From Augochlora pura (lineage: Eukaryota > Arthropoda > Insecta > Hymenoptera > Halictidae), in assembly GCF_028453695.1 (NCBI RefSeq), contig NC_135773.1, forward strand, positions 11,842,001-11,906,000: DNA of 64,000 nucleotides, in the 5' to 3' direction. Under the pieces are notes generated by a model. The model had not been told where the DNA came from and ran no database searches. It worked only from the letters and a program-made list of their open reading frames with translations. This document shows positions 1-14,043 of the stretch, in pieces (the first letter of the stretch is position 1; each line of letters opens with the position of its first letter). The position numbers were made by a program, and so were the translations under genes.

Positions 1-1497
1 TCAAACAATTATGGAAACTTCTCCTGACCGAAGAACAAAAAAGTCGAGATTTCTTATAGTCTGCAGGTTCGTAGAAGGTGTCCCGCGACGTCAGGATTCG
101 TACAGATTATACTGACGAGAATTGTTCCAACCGTTTTCAATTATTGTGACACGCATTCATATTCATTGTGACGACGGGAAAAACATTCTGTCCAAATAAA
201 TGGACTGTGACCTGTGTTTCTAAGGTACTGAGTATACATCCCTAACTGCTTCCTGCAGGCCGCTTGTTGCATCAATTGAAGGTGAATATTATGCGAGCTT
301 CGGCATTCTGATTTCAAATTATAATAATTTCACTACTTCTAAATTTTTCATTATTTTACACAAGTAATATAGATTCTAGCAATGAGGGTAACCGACATGA
401 TGTCGATACCATCCTTCATTCAAAGTAATTACAACTAACAATATTTTCTGAATACCGATTGTCTAGATCTCACTACAAGAATTTTACTGCTCTAGAGACT
501 CGGAATAGGGGTCAGAACGAAGCCGGTATTTGTTATGGACTCCTTTTTTACAAAGAGATACTTATTCGACTAAGTCGTACGGAGTGTAAGTCAAGTGATC
601 GTTACAGAGCAAACGTTTGAATCGGAGAAGTAGAAGAAGAACTAAAGCGAATCAGAATAGAAGCATTTGATCCTTCAAGATGAGAGAGAAGAGCGAGTCG
701 AAACCTTATGCTCGAGGGTGACACGACGCGTACAATGTTTCGCAGCTCTTATAGCGGAGCTGTTCAACAGGCCCCACGGCAGACAAGAGCAAATCTACGG
801 AAAAACCGTCTTAGTGAAGTGAGGACGTAAGAAAAGAAAGGTTGACATTTTCATGTTTCCTTCTCACTCACACGCATTGCCATTATATGCCGATCCTGCG
901 ATGCTCATTTTATTTTACCCAATCTCAACGTAACATACAGTCAATCGCAGTCACATAGTAAATTAAAAAAGATTAAATATCTTTAGAAATGACACTCGGA
1001 CATGATGTAAAACAAAGAATAATTCCATTGAAATAGGTAAGCCAAAGCGGATGATTATCCCTTGGCAAATAATAAGTCCTTTATTAACGATAATCTTCGA
1101 CTTTCGTGTTGTCGAGAAATTACGACCTCCCAAAAGCGTGACTCTAACATCAGCATACAATGGGTCTCAATACAGCCCCACCTCCTCGTGGTGAGACCTG
1201 GGCAACGCCATTTGGCGGCAAAAGGGGCTCTGGTCTTCGGAAGAGTTCTGCGATTGTAAATACTATCTAATTCACACGCATACAGATTTCTTGTAGACAC
1301 TCCTTACAGACATGAGAGTCAATCTCCTAATACAGTGGCGGACACATGTATAAATTCTAGTCTGTCACTGTATGATGAGCTGTGTTTTAAGATTAAGTAC
1401 CAATAAATTAATAAGACATTTAAGTAAAATGTAAAGTCTTTTAAGTAAAAATTCGAGTTTATTACGAATTATATATATGTACGATTATTAACCCCTC
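1..1497. other. Intergenic, no gene recognised
   Basis: I see no exon with recognisable protein content here. Short open frames between 960 and 1300 overlap on both strands and match no family I know. The stretch at 1160-1260 is GC-richer than its surroundings and contains a hairpin: GGTCTC at 1163-1168 pairs with GAGACC at 1193-1198, and CCAC at 1178-1181 pairs with GTGG at 1188-1191. It could be a repeat relic. Confidence 0.5.
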
Positions 1498-1729
1498 GCC
1501 GTGCCATTTTCTTAACAGTTACTGCGATTAGGAATTTTTCAATTGATATAAATTCGCAGAACATTAACATTTATTCCGTGCCTGAATTTACTCGAATATT
1601 TAAATATTAATAACAAGGGATTAGAATTTTATTCCAATTTTAAAGAACAGAATAACATCCATACTTAATCATTTATTACTAGTAATTTTCATCGCGAGTC
1701 GGACTCGTCAAAGTACGGTAAGGGGTTAA
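1498..1729. mobile_element. TTAA-flanked miniature element (MITE-like)
   Basis: The left end reads TTAACCCCTCGCCGTGCC. The right end is its imperfect inverse, ending GGTAAGGGGTTAA, so the element is bounded by terminal inverted repeats of about 16 bp and by TTAA at both edges. TTAA target duplication is typical of the piggyBac superfamily. The 232 bp interior is AT-rich with no coding capacity, and a CGAGTCGGACTCG palindrome lies near the right end, as in the dispersed repeats at 48.5, 52.2 and 62.7 kb. The superfamily is inferred from the TTAA and the TIRs. Confidence 0.5.
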
Positions 1730-4700
1730 AGAAAGCGCCTTAACAAAATATAAATTACACTCCAAAAATCATTGTAAAATCGCATTAAAAAGAAAATTAT
1801 CAACTCACCATTCGCTGCTCATATTTTTGATGGTGACTGAACTGACAATAAACTTTATTTGCGCTATGATAGTGTTCTATATTATAAGATTCACTTTGAT
1901 CGTTTAAACATCTGTACCGTATTTTGTGGCACCCAAATGATAAAGCCCTAAAGCATACTCTAATACGAATGAGATGTACGGAATACTCGATTCTCGCTAA
2001 AAAGCTTACCCCTTTGAAATAACGACAACGACGGGCGCGACAAGATAGCAATTGAATAAAAATTAAACGATATGATAAATACACATCGGGTCTACTCATA
2101 TACCACGTCTATGGTAAGATATCTGCTAAGGTGGGTTATACCTCCTTCGCCGCAGGAGGTCAATATAATCAACGTCAGATAAACTAGCGTCGGTCGGTGT
2201 ATTACTGTCAGTCGACAAGAGTCCATTCGAAAATGCTATTGTACCAACTCGTTTGCAATGCCTTAGAAAACTGTATTGATCGCGGCGGACGCATGCGTAC
2301 TGTATAATTGGATCACATGCGGGAGTATAATGTGCATCGTAGAGACAGCAGTAGAAACAACTACGCTACGTTCGCAGTGCATGATCCGAACTCCAGTGGT
2401 AGCGGTACGAAGAATTGTTTGTCGTCAGACACGTGTCCCAAAGTGATCGTGGCAGAACGTCGCCTGACATTTCTCGACTGAACACTTGCTTCACCACTGT
2501 ACGGTATGTAGGTATTTACTTGTTATCGCTACAGTAACAAATATATTTGAATTAAACCACAACATAGTCAACATCTTGAACCTGTGCAGAGAGCATCAAA
2601 CAATACATTTTATCCAAAATGAAACGTTCAAGTGTAATAATATTCTTGTTATTTTCAAAATCAAACACAATGCTTTCCTCTTTTTCAACGATTGTGTTAG
2701 AAGTCAATTAAAATCAATAAGATATATTAAAAAGGCAGAAATTTAGTACATTGTTGATCGAGAATGAAAACGTGAACAGGAAAGAAAATATTTACTTCGA
2801 AAAACAAACATAATTTCACCTGACATGTCGTAGACGTATTCTGCGATTTGACAATTGAGTAATGTCCAGTATGGTGCAGGATGGCACAGTATAGGCAAAG
2901 CTGCATTGCAGTAATATCCTGGCAGTGTGTACCCATCATGTTTTCAGCGAAGTCAGTCGATCGTTTGTTAACGATACAAAGCCATTCGGTTCTCTATCGC
3001 GGCGCGATCGACTCGCGAACTGATTCCCTTTTCATTGCCCGTCATTATAAAAAGATCATTGAGAATTGCATTTCTGAGAAACAGCATGAACACAATGCGA
3101 ACATCTCCAGTATCTTTTTAATTGCCTGCTTTAAAATATTCATCGATATCTCTGCAACATACTGCTCGTCCGTATGTAAATATGTTCAGGTGTATACTGC
3201 AACTGTTTGATTATTGTGTGTTCATATTGTTCAATTTGACTTCGATTACTATACTGACGGCTAGATTGGTAGAACCGTCGAAGAATATTCACTGGAACAT
3301 TCGCAAAATTACAGTTAGAATTCCAATAGCCTTGGCATCTGCCTCATCGCCACCTCCACAAATGTTTGTGGGTAAGTTAATTTGAAATTCTCGCGGCATC
3401 GAACAATGAATGAAGATGTTGGCACGATCGATGATCTACTTATAGATACGTTCAATAACTTTCAATGAACTTTCGGTCCCGGGGAAATTTGAAGCCACAG
3501 CTTTTTCATGGCAATTTATAAAATGCAATAAAACATATATGCATATATATATATATATGCATTCACGAAACACCATATTCCTCTAACCGAATTGTTCGTA
3601 AATACCTTTATTTATATACCTTTGTGTAAAATTATTTGTAAGAACAGCAATTCATATACAGACCTATCGACTGCTCATAGCATATGCCATAATTGCGAAG
3701 CCATCATTACTCTCTTTGTAGAAACAAATAAAACATAGAGAACAATATCTTTCTATCCGATTAAAGATTTATTAGACAGTTGGAAAATAGATTCTGAATT
3801 TTGATTGTGTTATGATCTCTTTTGATTTAATATTAATCCAATTGAAATATTCGTTACACTATTAGACTATAGATAGTTGTGCAGCTTTTCTTTTATAAAA
3901 TACCGAATGATGATAAAAATAGTTTCAGAATATTTTTATGGCGAAAGTTAAGTTTAAATTGTACTAGTCATCGTATTTAAACAGCGGCTTAATTTAAATT
4001 AGATCAATATAGTTGCAATGAAAACATTCCCTGGTTGACAATAGGAATCAGGGTTAATGTAACTAAAAACAAAATGTTCTTCTCTTCTATAATTATCAAT
4101 CATACGGTGGTTCATATCGATGCTGTAACGAATGCGGTTTCGGCAATGCGAGTTATCTGGAAGAACATCCGCTTTATATCGCGAGCGCTAATTACTAAGG
4201 CCTCGTTCACTTCGTCTACGTGTAATGAACGCACGATAACGATAACGTAACGGTAGATAATTGTTGCGTGCATAAACACATGCGCGAATACTAAAACTTA
4301 CAACACGTTGCACGGGTAAAATTGAAAAGGGATAGATAAAATTACTATTTTTCGAAAGAAAATTGAAGAGAAATTCACGCTTATAATAATCGCACTTATC
4401 TTTTGCTGCTTCATTTCTTTGTGCAGAAAGAGCGTTTCGTTTTTAGTTGCTTACCCCGTTCATAATCGCATACTATCCCCAGCTGTTCTCGAAATCAATT
4501 CTGGCTTTACGGCTTCACTGTATCTCACTCGTAATCGATGTCTTTCACTCTACTTCCCGGCCCATTCAGAAGCTTCCAAGCCGAAGAATACTGTCGATAA
4601 TTTCTGGAACTCTACCTCCGTTGGCAAATCTATCGTCATTTACGATAATGTCCCGAATATATTATCAGTAAAAAATTTTTCTTTTATAGATACTGAAATT

Positions 4701-6507
4701 ATTATAATGAACATTTACTTTTTACTATCGGAATTCTATTATTAAGAATTCATAAAGCAAGCATGCTACTGAACAGATACCGGCCGATTGTCTGGTTATG
4801 GCTGACCGTTTTCACTTACAATTCTTAATACGATTGGTTTATTTTTCCACGTAAAGCCATCCTTTTATTAGTTTTACAATGAATACTGAACATTTTTTAC
4901 AGACACAAGCTTTTGCTAGGGAATGCGAAAGTCTTTAAGCTGTGTGATCTAATAAACGATGCGATATAATAGTATGTCCTAAGTTCGTTATAGATCCTAA
5001 ATGTCGTACAATAATGTATTTAGAGTGGTGCATTCGACTGTCTAATTATAATAGTATACCTGCACGTGTCGTCTTATCGTGTGTTTGAAATATTATGTGA
5101 CTTTCTGTTACTGACATTGAAACGATAAATTCAGAAATTTTGAAAAAGGTTACGCAATATTATATAAGCGAGTTAACAAATAATTTTTGGTATTACCTAC
5201 TAATTTTAATCGATTTATAAAAATTTAGTGTTAGTATTACATCATACTTGCTAATAGTAAATAGACTATAATCTGATACCCCGATTATGCAATCATTACG
5301 AGGGTCGTTAATTCGCTTCTGTCTAATTAGCACCAAAACCCATAAATAGTTGCAAGAGATTAAATAGGATAACTGTAAATACCACTGACATTTGCTTCTA
5401 ACTGTGACTGATAATAAAATAAAATTGAAATATATCTAAATATAAAAACGCAATATCTACGAATATTTCATATCTATTCATCAAGAGAACTAGTGTCCCT
5501 TTAAATTTTATCGAAAAATATCGAAAGTTATTTAACCGAAATATTCTAAAAGTCCAAAACCTAATGTGTATGACTGAATGTTATATATATATTCAATGTT
5601 GTGAATGTCATTTTAGGATCGATATCTCCTTTTCTTGTCGCCAACTTTATCGTTCTGCGTACAGTGCTCAGATATTACGTTAACCCCTGTCCGTGCATAT
5701 CTAGATACAATAAACATTTACACTGACCCATATACAATCCCAATGCTAATTTTTATTCTAGTCTGAAATTATTGATTTCTTTGTTATTTCAACAAAGGTC
5801 CTTGACATAACTCCAAAAACATTTAAAAATAAAAAACGCGTACAAAAATTTATTCTGAACATTAAGATATTTCATTTATTAATTTTAAACAATCATAATC
5901 AAACATTTTTTTAAATACATTAACAATCCCCGTTTAGTCCAAGTTGAAAATACAAGAACATTTTTTAAATCGAAATACAACTTGTTTTATAAAAGAAAAA
6001 TTCCTCCACATGATTCAAGTCCTCTGACAACAGCTCAAGAGTTGCAGCAATTTTACTGACTATTTTTCGACCACCCATCCTTTAACCTTGACCTAGTGCC
6101 TAGTGATTATCAGTTTTTCTGCATTCCAAACAATGCTTTACATCTTGCGGCTTTAAAAGTGGTGAAGAATTGTGGCGCAGCTTAAGTCACAAACGGAAAA
6201 ACTTTTTAACACTGACTACAGCTTTATTTGTTATCCATATTTCTGTAAGTACACGGAAAGACTAGACATTAAAATTAATGAACTTAGCTGCTTTCCTATC
6301 GTAAAATTTAAATTTTTCATGCTAGTAGTGTTAGGCATTGTCATGCGTTGTCTGTTGTAACATACTTGTTAAAGTTAACTTTAACAAATAAAATATTGCT
6401 CCCCAGCTGGTCTGGTATCGATAACCGCTTTAATTTGTTACCCATTTTTTTTATTAGATTTTGTATTCTATGCTCATGACGATGCTTGTTGCACGTATTT
6501 GTTACAG
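1730..6507. other. Intergenic, possible upstream non-coding exons of the KIAA0513-like gene
   Basis: No coding gene is recognised. A CpG-containing block at about 2280-2480, including an ACGCATGCGT palindrome, could be a promoter. A strong GTAAGT donor at 3372 and an AG acceptor at 6506-6507 would allow 5' untranslated exons of the gene starting at 6511, but this is inference. A short TA microsatellite lies at 3537-3560. Another inverted pair, ACCTCC/GGAGGT, is at about 2149-2160. Confidence 0.35.
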
Positions 6508-6510
6508 AAG

Positions 6511-9500
6511 ATGGTAGACGTGACAACGGCTCTACCATCTACCGGTGGAGCGACCCTAATTGGGCGCACCAGAGGTGCACTCAGGTCTGTCAGATCTGCG
6601 CTGGGCGGCAGCGGAGAGTATCTTCAGGGTCTGGGGAACAGGATAGGCTCGGCTCTAAGTAGCAGTTTAGAAGAAAGTGAAATGACCACGACCCCGTCGA
6701 CGCCGCCCTCTTCGCCGCAAGCACCACCTCAGACTTCTAAACAGGAGGACCACCTGGCCAGAAGAAAATTAAGGCTCCCCAGGTACATTTCTGTCTAATA
6801 AATTCTATCTCACGAATTCTGTCTCACGAACCAGACGTGACAAAAATCGAAGCCCGACGTTACACACACACAATAAGTCATAATAGATACTCGAAAGCAC
6901 ATTAACAACATCGAAACAAATGAAATTAAATGAAGCCTACGCTTTTTCACTTCCGATGATCGCCGTGTAAGGACGAAAGCAAAGCAGAAATTCAACTTAA
7001 CACATTCATTGTTCCATGCATCGGATGCACAGCTACAATTGATAACGAGTAACGTTTGTCCAAAAAGGTATCGTCGATGATAAAAGATGCAACAATACAA
7101 TAATGACAGGTTCAATTTAATTCATATTCATACAGTTTTAAACAAACAGCATCGAAGAGAGAAAATTTACTGTTCATGTTTGGTTTGTAGAAGACTCTCA
7201 GAAGTTTCACAGACTTTGTTGCGCTTTCATTTGCTGTTTAAGTAAAATATTATATTAGGTGAGAAATTATATTCAGCGATTCGATAGAAATGAATGAAAA
7301 TTGCATGGGAAAGAATGTTATTCGAAAGATTCTTCATTTGTCACTGTCGACCGCCGACAGATTTGGGGCTGGATTATCGTACGAAGATTACGAGGCGATG
7401 GCAAGGCACAAATTGGAGCGTCAGGGTAGCACGAATATGTCGAGATGTTCGAGGAAGTACCCGCCGGGCTTGACGTACGAGGAAATAGCATCCTCGAGAT
7501 CAGCCACGAACAAGAAACAGGACAATAAAATCGAGGAAGATAATAGCCCGGATAGAGATAGCCAGGAGAGTATAGCGCCACTAGAGGAAAAAGATATCAA
7601 AGCGACAGGACCGGATCCATTTGAAAAATTAAATTACAGAGCAGGTGAGTGTCAAAGCGAACAATATTTCATTAAAATGATTACACCTACACTGCATACA
7701 CACCCCGGAGAACATATACACGAGCCATTTTAACGACGTGGCTCTTATTTTCCATACTTTCTGAAATATCAATTTTGAACTGGATCTACCTGCAATACTA
7801 TAGCATTATAAAAGAAAATGTCAATATTCTACAATACTCTTGAAAATATTTTATTCATTGAAACTCATAAAGCAGATATAATTTCTACATTCTGCACCTG
7901 TTTTTACACTTAGAACAAATGACTCAACATACACATTATTTTCGACGAAAATGGTTATTTAGCGTGACACCGATTTTATTTTACAATATAACATATTTCA
8001 TTGTTTTTTGTCACAAAGCCAGGGCCCCGACCCGCTATCAGACGGTCGTTTTTCGTTTAGGTAAATGAACGTTGATGTGAATGTATTGTAAACCACAGCA
8101 GGCGTCATTCGTATGCCACAAAATCCTTGTGTCAACCTTTTCCTACAGCACTGAAGGAAGAGTTTCATTCAAAATCATATTAACAGAATAATTTTAGCAT
8201 AGCACACATATATCTATTTTATAATATTCACATCGTATCTGTGCGAAGAATTTCGTAGCTATCGCTTGTGTCACGAATTTCGTTTCATTTCACGCACGGA
8301 CGAGGAAATATCGAAACTTTCTCTTCAGTGCGAATACAATAGTGTCTATTTAGACTTATGCTAATTTCGTGGAAAATGTTATCCCTCGATGACAGGATGC
8401 TTTTGAACGCTTTCACGCGATTTCACCCTCTGCGTAAAGATATTGTCTACATTCTACTGCTCGTTGTTGATTGATTCTGAGATGTAGTCAGAATTTTGGG
8501 AAATCACACGCTTCTTAGTTCAACATAGTCAAGTTCACGTACAAAAATCTGAAAAGTGTACTTGTTAATTGTTAAACCACTTTTAAAGGAATTAATTTAA
8601 AAAAGGATGAAGAAGTATTTGATTCAATAAAAATAAATTAACGATTTCTCAAGAAAATTTATCTAAATGGAACATTGTTTATTACACATTCATATACATT
8701 CAAATTCAAATTTTCTTTTTTCTAGGAGCGTCGCGTACCCGAAATTTTTCAAACGTAGCGAAACCTGCGCTTCTCATGCAACTCGTCGTGTACCCCAAAT
8801 TGTTCAAACGCAAAAATTTGTGCTTTCATATAATCCGCCGGGTACCCTAAACTGTTTAAACGTAAAGATTTCCGCTTTTATACAATCCACATCTTGGAAA
8901 TGTGTGATTAGATCCTTACTGTGCCATGGTAGGGCAGCATAACTGTACCCCTCTCGTTTCTGTAGACGTCTTTGCTTAGATGCGTTCTTGAAAGTGTTTA
9001 AGTAACGATAATGTGACATCCTTTAATGTGATACACGCACCATGTTTGAGTATCGATTAGAAAAGTAGCGATCATGCTAATAAAAAGATAGAAGAGTGTT
9101 TCCTGTAGAATGTTATTTCAGATATGCCTTGTAGCAGCGATTCGACGAGCGACCAAGATGGCTACGGACCTAGCACGAGTTTAGATTCGAATATGGACAG
9201 TCGCAGAATGTGGCATAGATCAGGTAGCAAATCTGTAATTGAGGAAAGTACATTGTATGTCACAGATTACAGTCGTATTGGTTCAAATTCAGGCTCTTCG
9301 GGATCAGTTCAATCTTGGGCTTCCAGTTTATCGGCAGACAGCCAATCGGAAGAAGCTGCTGCAGACTTCATGAAATCCTTCGTACCACTTCTGTTCGATG
9401 CTCCGAACACCATCGAGCAAGAACAGAAAGCAAATTTTGGGCAAATGGTTCTTGTATGTATTAATAGGTCGTTCAATGTCGTAATTATAATGTATTAAAT

Positions 9501-10943
9501 ATCTTAATTAAAAAATTAAGCAACACGTTCATGGATATTTTTTCAGACAGAATCTGGTAGAATATGGTTCTCTCGGGTGGTAAATGCAAGAAGAGCCCGT
9601 CCTTGTGTCACAGAAGCTTCATTTTATTCCTTAGCGCAACATTTCGCAGTGGCGCTTTTCGAATGTCACGAGGCTGACGATTTTGCACCAGCAAAAAGTC
9701 TTATGAACATGTGCTTCACGTTCTACCACGAAGGTATTAAATCTTTGTTTCCTATTTTTTAAATAAACGATTAACTTTCATTTATTTTGGCTACATATTT
9801 CATATAGTTAAGAATACTGGAAAGAAAAATTGTTTTCAGGGATGTTATTTTTCTGTGGGTGAATTAGTGCAACAGCGTACCGCAAGTAGCCTAAAAGTCA
9901 TTAATTTTCTGAGGTATTCCAAGATGACTTTTGGGCTGGCTGCGTTTCACTATTGTGCAGACATTAACAAGATTTAGGTAGTGCGCATATTTAATTGTAT
10001 AATTTTTTTAAATAAAAGTTGAAGTACCGGGCCTAGAACCGTATCGAGAATATTTGTATACGCATCTGCGAGTGCAACCTATTTGGACATCGATGAGATT
10101 CTGGACTGCAGCATTTTTCGATGCAGTACAATGCGAAAGAGCCTCGAAACCAGTTCCGCCGAGACCTAAATCTCTCGATCAGGAAGCCATCGCTGCCGAA
10201 GATCGCAGGTTCCAGGCGAACATCGTGTTCGGTCAATTAGGGTAGCTATAGATGCCTATTAGACCATTAGACAACTGTTTAGAACTTCGTTAATGTTTCG
10301 ATTTTCCGTAGTTTTAATTTTGAATTTGTCAATTTTTTAGAACTTTCACGTGTAACATGCACGCATTCGGCCTGTCACGAACTCTGTGCTTAGAATTTCT
10401 TAGGAAGCAGTGTGTAATTGCTAATTTAACAAAAGGTAAGACCATTATTCAACAAGTGTTTGAAATTATCTATCCAACTGTGCCATTACAGTTCTTCGCT
10501 GAAATTGATTTAAACATTACCCACATTTTCACAGTATATATTTACAAGTTCCTTGTATCATTAATCATTTCTTTTTATTAAATGTAGCTAGCAAAGAGTA
10601 AATATGTTAACTATATAGAAAAAATTGCGAGTTCATTCTCATTCCGAAGTGTTTCATTCGTTAACATATCATATGTATGAATTTTACCTTATGTAGTCAA
10701 ATGTCAGTAGCGGAACTCGAAATTGTTTAATATTTTTTAAATGGTGTAGTAAATACGAGAATATTTTAATGCTTTTTCTCAATAGTTAGGTGTTCCTATT
10801 TACGTTACTATTTATATTCTAGTAACATTTCTATAATTTCAGGCTATTACAATATATACAGTTTTTTTTATTTTACAGACCAAGAGAAAATGTTACGTGA
10901 CAACATAGAAAGAATGTACAACGAGACGGAACCGTGGCGGTAG
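6511..10943 (+). CDS. KIAA0513-like protein
   Basis: Seven coding exons join in frame: 6511-6782, 7361-7644, 9122-9453, 9547-9733, 10019-10241, 10341-10435 and 10879-10943, giving 485 residues. The start is the first ATG after an AG acceptor at 6507, so a 5' non-coding exon probably lies upstream. The N-terminal half is Ser/Pro-rich and looks disordered (a TPSTPPSSPQAPP run). The C-terminal half carries the features of vertebrate KIAA0513: EASFYSLAQHFAVALFECHE, AKSLMNMCFTFYH, LYTHLRVQPIW, RFWTAAFFDAVQCER and FGQLGTFTCNMHAFGL. The human protein is neuronal and cytoplasmic, of poorly defined function. The N-terminal part is longer or differs from the human form. The tail ends NETEPWR. A candidate poly(A) signal is AATAAA at 11480-11485. 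Confidence 0.85.
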
Positions 10944-12810
10944 TTACGTTTATCCAAAGCTTCATTAGTTGTGATTTGCGGACAAAATCAGTGCGGAGTC
11001 AATTACAAGGCAACTCCAATATGAAGGGAAACATTTGATTGTTAAGAGAAAATGTCAATTTCAATGAGTAATTACAGTTACGACTGGAACGAAACAATGT
11101 AAATTAACCCTGAGTTTAAAGTACAGAAGGTTCCTAATATTACATGTATAGAATTATGAAAATTTTATTAAAACTAGGATATTCAATCAAGTATGAAACT
11201 AGTTTCATGATTTTGGATTAGATTTCTCTTATTATTAGGTAATATTTCATTATTAACAAGTTTAGACTCGCTTTTATACTACTGTTTGTAAAAATGAATT
11301 TCTTGCTTAAAATTTCGTGAATCATTTAATTAAATCCCAAGAATTCGAGCCACGCGATAGACAAATGAAAAAGATGTCTTGAGTCGACAATTCTGGAATG
11401 AAGAGGATCGACAACGTTATTCAAATGAAGGGTAAAACTTCCATGTCCCGAATTACGTAAATTCTAAGTATAAACGGACAATAAATTGCGCGAATTAAAA
11501 ATGTAATGATAATTGTTTCAAGATAATAATCGACGATAAAATATATTTCTGTATCAGCGTTAAATAAGGTGAATGCTTCTCTAATCACTATAAATGGTTT
11601 TTTGTGATATCACGACTTAAGATGTTCGACAAAAAACGATTAATTGAAAACAAGATTTGCAGCTCAAAAGTATTATCTCATTACAATTTTTAACATCGGG
11701 TAACGATAAATTAGATTAAGTATTTACCAGGGCGCTCTTACATATAATACTATTTGCAAAATTTGGTTCACACTTTAAAAATCATGCACATAAAAATATG
11801 TGCAAAGGAAGTTTATAAGATTACTAGTATTATGCAAGAGGCTTCAAATAGTAGTTTGCATATAAATATTTATTGACGAAGTTATAACATTACGTTCTAG
11901 TACACAGATCTTACAAATATCTAAATTATATTATTCAATTATATCTCAGATACTAATTTTAACAGTTATTGAAACACTGCTATAAACATAAACTCCACTG
12001 AAATAAAACAGATTATCGTAAAGCTACATACATACTCCTATAGCAAGGAACAAAAGTGTTTGTATGGTACATTCTTCCTATGCGAATACATTTAATTATG
12101 AATGTAAATTAATTACAAGTTAAGCGTGTTCTGTGATCATTATAATGTTATCCTTTTCTAAACATTTATCAACGACATATAAGCAAATCTTCTTTGACAA
12201 CACTCATGTAAATACATAAATCACAAGTATATGTATATTTAAAGACATATCACTGAATCAAAACTGCACTATACTTTATTTTGTATATTGGTCTGCACGT
12301 CATTGAAAGATTGTTAGCAAACAAAGAAAACGATTAATAAACCTCATCATCATCAAAACAGTTATTATTAATAGAAACAAAGAAACATTTCCTTGGGAAT
12401 TTTTAAGTTTTGCACGGCTAGAATTACAGCTGGGAGATCGTACTTTATGTTAGATCTACTTAAGATTACCTATTTCTTTTAACTACAATAAAATAAGTAA
12501 AATTATAAATAAAATAAAACATAAATAAATTATGAATAAATAAAACATATCTTTTTAAAATAAAAATATATCTTGTTTGCTAAACATTTCACAAGACTTA
12601 TATACTTATATTCGGTTAAGTAACCCCTTTTAGCCCATTTCAAAGCAACCCCTAAAGCGTGAATGGCGTTTCAGTTAGCTTCATTTACTAGTCTAAGCGT
12701 TATTCAACTACATATAACAGATGTCGTTAAAAATAGATTTTAACGACTCATTATTGTCAGTACAGTCGTCTATTAAAGCAAGAGTTTTTTCCCCCAGTTG
12801 AAAACCCTTT

Positions 12811-12840
12811 TTATCCCCCACCATTCTACTGCGCATCCAC
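12811..12840 (-). repeat. Dispersed GGATGCGC...AATGGTGGG motif, copy 1
   Basis: Read on the minus strand it contains TGGATGCGCAG followed by TAGAATGGTGGGGGATA. It matches copies at 14017, 30256 and 40119. GCGC resembles the half-site of NRF-1-like promoter motifs, and AATGGTGG resembles a YY1-like site. Whether it is a promoter element or part of a transposable element is open. Confidence 0.55.
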
Positions 12841-12974
12841 CTTCGCGTAGTTGCGAAGAAAAAGAACATTTTTTTTAGAAAAAGAACAGATGATCAAGAA
12901 AGACAAAACGAACTCCATGAGGTTTATGATTGTCCACACGGACAAAAAACTTACGCCACCTAACTTTGCTGCAC

Positions 12975-13140
12975 TTTTAAGCCAGATTTAGGGCAATTTT
13001 AGAGGAATTTTAGGGCATATTTAGAGCACCTTTACACAGTTTCACAGCATTTTTAGCATAAATGTACCCTAAAACTACCTTAAAATTGCACTAAAGCTAC
13101 TCTAAGTCTACCCTAAATGTTGCATAAAACCGCCCTAAAT
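12975..13140. repeat. Quasi-palindromic TTTAGGG / CCCTAAA block
   Basis: The left half repeats TTTAGGGCA- and TTTTAGAG-like words at intervals of about 11-17 bp. The right half repeats the inverse words (ACCCTAAA, CCTTAAAA, CTCTAAG, GCCCTAAAT). The block can therefore fold on itself. The words resemble, but are not, the insect telomere unit TTAGG. Confidence 0.55.
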
Positions 13141-14016
13141 ATGATTTACATTGGCTGTTGGTACGACTTTGCTATTTTTTCCCTACCGCATTGACTGAGG
13201 GCAGCACTGTTCAGCTGTGAATCGTCAGCCAATTAGAGCATAGCAACTCACTGCTTTTTCTCAATTTAAAGCATCGTTGCCCCGGAATATGGTTTTTAAA
13301 TTGAAGAAAGATTACCATATTTACCATGGACGTAAGAATATATGGACAAAGCATATCGACAGCCTTCTGTTTTAATACATTGTGGTCCCCGTGGATCGGA
13401 GACTTCTTATTTGATCCACTTTTGGTCTGCAATAATTACTCGACATACACGTGCGAACTTCCAAATTAATAATTGCATGTACCTAAGCTAAGAATCGTCG
13501 TTCTAAGAAAGGGAACCGTAGCGAATGCCAACTTTGGTCTGCTCATAAGGCTATAGCATATGTACTGTATGTTCTTTAAGTGAAATGTATGGATTTATGT
13601 ATTTGTTTTGTCTTACTCTTTCCTGATCATAAATGATGTTATTATGCTCCGTTCATTGATTATTCATTTATAGGAATTTAATTGTGTACCCCTTAATGGG
13701 AAAATGATGGTATGCGTCGTTTATATTACACTGGGTATCAACTTAGCTTGTATATTAAGCATGTTAAAAAGAAACAGCATTCATATTCGTATTCGTGATA
13801 GGTGATGAAATACCGCTGGCGATAAGTACAAATTGAATATCACACCGAGTGTTTCAGATGGAGCACCAGGCAAACGGATGCGTGAAAAGACTGAGACCAG
13901 AAGCACGGATAAATGAGACGGTCTAGGTTCTCATCCGTGTGGACACTCGCTATAAATCCCGCTGCTGTTTTTCTGTGTCTCTCGATCATTTCTCTTTCTA
14001 AACCAACTGCGCAAGA

Positions 14017-14043
14017 TGGATGCGCATTAAAAAGATGGGGATA
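14017..14043 (+). repeat. Dispersed GGATGCGC...GATGGGG motif, copy 2
   Basis: It reads TGGATGCGCATTAAAA followed by AGATGGGGATA. It lies about 320 bp upstream of the DHX34 start codon, so it may mark that gene's promoter. It is the most diverged of the four copies in its second half. Confidence 0.5.

Larger units (their letters stand above)
10944..14016. other. 3' UTR and intergenic DNA with repeat islands
   Basis: The first part is probably 3' UTR of the KIAA0513-like gene: AT-rich, with several AATAAA-type signals, the first canonical one at 11480. From about 12790 to 13250 the sequence changes to a repeat island. It holds a reverse-strand copy of the GGATGCGC/AATGGTGGG motif (12811-12840), a TTTAGGG/CCCTAAA quasi-palindrome (12975-13140), and at 13229-13248 a segment related to one at 40075-40090. 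No gene is recognised. Confidence 0.5.
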
